Translations under genes and position numbers: made by a program
In this document: positions 14,700-17,080 of the stretch, piece by piece
Numbering within the stretch: position 1 is the stretch's first letter
Layout: each line of letters begins with the position of its first letter
Source: HB2-32-21 sp003448675
Lineage (GTDB): Bacteria > Pseudomonadota > Gammaproteobacteria > Pseudomonadales > Porticoccaceae
Direction: 5' to 3'
DNA: 17,080 nt
Assembly (NCBI GenBank): GCA_041584755.1
Contig: JBFHDK010000064.1
Location: 1-17,080 of the forward strand
Notes under the pieces: model-generated
Databases searched by the model: none
What the model was told of the DNA's origin: nothing
What the model saw: only the letters and a program-made list of their open reading frames with translations

Positions 14700-16445
14700 T
14701 CAGGCCTGATTAGCTTTGTCGCTAAATTCCCTTTGCGCCAGCTCCCGATAAAGCTCGCATGACCGCATCAACTCCGCGTGTGTACCACGGGCAATAACCC
14801 TACCGGCATCCAGAACGATAATCTGGTCCGCATGCAAAACGGTGGAGAGGCGGTGGGCGATAATCAAAGTAGTCCGCTTACTCATCAAACTATCCAGGGC
14901 AAGCTGAATCTGGCGCTCACTCTGGTTATCCAGCGCGCTAGTGGCTTCATCCAGTAGCAAAATGCGGGGATTCTTGAGCAAGGCGCGGGCGATGGCGATA
15001 CGTTGTTTCTGACCGCCACTGAGCCGTACCCCCTGTTCACCCAGATAGCTGTTGTAACCCTCCGGCAGTTGTTCGATAAAATCCCTGGCGTAGGCGGCGC
15101 TGGCGGCGGCGCGAATTTCTTCCGGAGCGGCGTCGGGCTTTCCGTACGCGATATTGTCAGCGACGTTGGTGCTAAACAGGGCAGGGTGTTGTGAGACCAC
15201 GCCTAACTGCTCTCTTAGATCGCGGGGGTTCAGAGTCTTGATATCCTGACCACCAAAACGGATGGCGCCGGACTGGGGTTCGTAAAAGCGCTGTAACAAT
15301 TCGAATACGGTGGATTTTCCCGCCCCTGAGGGGCCTACCAGCGCGGTGATTTGGTCAGCGGATATGGTTATCGAGACATGATCCAGGGCTAACTCATCCG
15401 GCCGGGAAGGGTAACTAAAGCAAACATCCTCCAGAACCAGTTCGGCATGGAGTTCCCGGCATGGCGTAGCCCTGGGTGGCGCGACGATGGTGGGCTTCTG
15501 ATTCATCAGTTCGGCCAGGCGGTCCGTGGCTCCCACGGCTCTTTGCAAATCGCCATAAACTTCCGCAACGGTGGCAACACCCACCGCCGCGAGGAGGGCA
15601 TAAAATACAAAAGCCCCTAATTCGCCGGCGCTCATTTTGCCGGTCATGACGTCATTTCCGCCGATCCAAAGCATGGCGCTGAGTGATGCGAAAATCAGTA
15701 CGATGACAGCGGCGGTGAGAATAGCCCGCTGGGTGATGCGGCTTCTCGCAATGAGAAAGGCCTTTTCCACATCGCTGCCAAAGACTTTCCTTTCTTCTTC
15801 CTCGTGGGTGTAACTCTGGACGGTTTTGATGTGCTGAATAATTTCACCGGCGTGGCTACCCACGTCGGCTATGGAATCCTGACTGCGACGGGATAGCGCA
15901 CGTACCCGGCGCCCGAATATGAATATGGGCAGCAACACCAGAGGCACACTGCTTAACAGAATCAGGGTCAGTTTAAGGTTGCTGACCAGTAGAATAATCA
16001 GCGCTCCGATCAGCGAAATACTGCTACGCAAGGCCAGGGAGAACGAGCTGCCAACTATGGTTTGCAGCAGGGTAGTGTCGGTCGTGAGGCGCGACATAAT
16101 TTCACCGCTACGGGCGTCATCAAAATAGGCCGGGCTGAGTCCGATGATATTGTCAAATACCGCCCGGCGGATATCCGCGCTGATTCGCTCGCCCAACCAC
16201 GAGACAAGATAAAAGCGAACGTAAGTGCCGCCCGCCATTAAAAATGACAGGAACATGAGAAGCAGGACACTATTGCGTAACTGTTCTGTTGACCCGGCGA
16301 CAAAGCCCGCGTCAATCACCAATCGCACGCCCTGGCCAAGGCTCAGGGTGACCCCGGCGGTAAACAGAAGGGCTGCGATGGCGCACATCCAACGCCAGCG
16401 GTAGGGCGCGACAAAGCCCAGGATGAAGCGGATTGAAGACTGCAT
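14700..16445 (-). CDS. ABC exporter, fused permease and ATPase (MsbA-related)
   Basis: The protein has 581 residues and acts as a homodimer in the inner membrane. Six membrane helices lie within about 15-300, followed by one nucleotide-binding domain. The ATPase signatures are complete: A-loop Tyr in FSYPSRP (343-349), Walker A GPSGAGKST (371-379), Q-loop VVSQHPALF, signature LSGGQ (475-479), Walker B ILLLDEATSALD (495-506) and H-loop His531. The architecture and the sequence EVYGDLQRAVGATDRLAELM are those of the MsbA-related proteobacterial exporter group (TIGR02204-like). Substrates of that group are not firmly known; lipids or drugs are plausible. No clear SD precedes the ATG. It follows the DUF4197 gene on the same strand by 85 bp, a gap holding a small ACCGGG/CCCGGT hairpin (16473-16495). 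Confidence 0.93.
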   Translation of the reverse strand: MQSSIRFILGFVAPYRWRWMCAIAALLFTAGVTLSLGQGVRLVIDAGFVAGSTEQLRNSVLLLMFLSFLMAGGTYVRFYLVSWLGERISADIRRAVFDNIIGLSPAYFDDARSGEIMSRLTTDTTLLQTIVGSSFSLALRSSISLIGALIILLVSNLKLTLILLSSVPLVLLPIFIFGRRVRALSRRSQDSIADVGSHAGEIIQHIKTVQSYTHEEEERKVFGSDVEKAFLIARSRITQRAILTAAVIVLIFASLSAMLWIGGNDVMTGKMSAGELGAFVFYALLAAVGVATVAEVYGDLQRAVGATDRLAELMNQKPTIVAPPRATPCRELHAELVLEDVCFSYPSRPDELALDHVSITISADQITALVGPSGAGKSTVFELLQRFYEPQSGAIRFGGQDIKTLNPRDLREQLGVVSQHPALFSTNVADNIAYGKPDAAPEEIRAAASAAYARDFIEQLPEGYNSYLGEQGVRLSGGQKQRIAIARALLKNPRILLLDEATSALDNQSERQIQLALDSLMSKRTTLIIAHRLSTVLHADQIIVLDAGRVIARGTHAELMRSCELYRELAQREFSDKANQA

Positions 16446-16530
16446 TTATAGGGTTTGTTTCAGGCAGTTGCCACCGGGCTGCCAGATAACCCGGTCGCAA
16501 ACTGATACATGGCTAAGGGATCGCTAAGGT

Positions 16531-17080
16531 CTAACGAATAGCGCTGGAAAACACACGTTTGAGCAAATCGGTGGTGCGTGCGATGGGATTTTCCCGGATG
16601 CGTTTTTCTTCCGCGGCAATTAATTGAAATAGGCCGTTGGTCGCCTGCTCGGTGACATAGTTGTCGAGATCAAGGCTAGATGTATCGATAGCCTGGCCAA
16701 GAATACCCGTATTGGCGAGCATGTTTTTATAAGCTTTGGTAACACCAACCTTATCGGTCGCCTCAGTGACGATAGGCGTCATTAGTTCGCGGAGTCTGGC
16801 GCCGCTGCTTTTTTGTAGATACGCAGTGGCAGCGTTATCGGGGCCATTGAGAATGGCTGTCGCATCCTCCAGCGACATGTTGGTGATGGCGTCGAGAAAC
16901 AGTTCAGTGGCCTGGGGCACCGCCTGCTCCGCCGCCCTGTTCATGGACTTGACAAAATCGTCTGCCAGTTGGCCTTGACCAATCGCATGTAAGCCTTTTT
17001 CCACGGTTTTCAGTTTTTCAGGGACCGGGATTTTTACCGCCGGGTTGCCCAGAAACCCATCTTCCCTACCAAGACTGTTA
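16531..17080 (-). CDS. DUF4197 domain protein, 5' end outside the window
   Basis: The frame stays open to the window edge, so the internal GTG at 17004 is not the start. At the edge it reads DGFLGNPAVKIPVPEKLKTVEKGL, which is a hallmark of DUF4197 proteins. It continues with GQGQLADDFVKSMNRAAEQAVP, TPIVTEATDKVGVTKAYKN, LDLDNYVTEQATNGLFQLIA and a C-terminal EEKRIRENPIARTTDLLKRVF. About 183 residues are visible, so only the signal peptide and perhaps 50 residues are missing. Family members are periplasmic or lipoprotein-like proteins of unknown function. The protein is largely helical. It lies upstream of the ABC exporter on the same strand. Confidence 0.9.
   Translation of the reverse strand, partial: NSLGREDGFLGNPAVKIPVPEKLKTVEKGLHAIGQGQLADDFVKSMNRAAEQAVPQATELFLDAITNMSLEDATAILNGPDNAATAYLQKSSGARLRELMTPIVTEATDKVGVTKAYKNMLANTGILGQAIDTSSLDLDNYVTEQATNGLFQLIAAEEKRIRENPIARTTDLLKRVFSSAIR

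Overview
The window looks like a piece of a gammaproteobacterial chromosome, probably from a marine or other aquatic heterotroph. The evidence is the mid-range GC content, SD-led genes, Gram-negative outer-membrane proteins (a porin ending in Phe, a second beta-barrel relic, a periplasmic lytic transglycosylase), a Fur-type operator, and lipid or acyl-CoA genes. I cannot place the genus. No tRNA, rRNA, CRISPR array, insertion sequence or phage gene was seen.

Left end (1-2140): the first codons of a leftward gene sit at the edge. A divergent rightward alpha/beta hydrolase follows, with an all-helical N-terminal extension. It converges on a leftward SAM methyltransferase.

Core (2168-6926): two transcription units diverge from one 280-bp region. 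The leftward unit is a two-domain multicopper oxidase, an SPFH/prohibitin-like membrane protein and the methyltransferase. The rightward unit is an O/P-type porin, an exported covalent-FMN-binding protein and a PepSY-type membrane protein; the last two genes overlap by 8 bp. A 27-bp imperfect palindrome matching the Fur box contains the -35 element of a good promoter in each direction. This suggests an iron-controlled set of envelope redox proteins: a porin for entry, a flavoprotein and PepSY membrane protein for electron transfer, and a copper oxidase for metal oxidation. The joint function is inference.

Middle (6996-10721): a badly decayed CaiB/BaiF CoA-transferase pseudogene is followed by a leftward sulfotransferase with a terminator, a leftward four-helix membrane protein, a rightward TSUP (TauE/SafE-type) permease, and a small leftward exported protein with a CxxC motif.

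Right end (10991-17080), all leftward: a lytic transglycosylase with a DUF4124-like N-terminus; an acyl-CoA carboxylase carboxyltransferase subunit with no biotin carboxylase beside it; a heavily frameshifted outer-membrane beta-barrel pseudogene; a small protein of unknown function; an MsbA-like ABC exporter; and a DUF4197 protein cut by the window edge. The stretch 10737-10990 holds no gene, only a possible promoter for the small exported protein.
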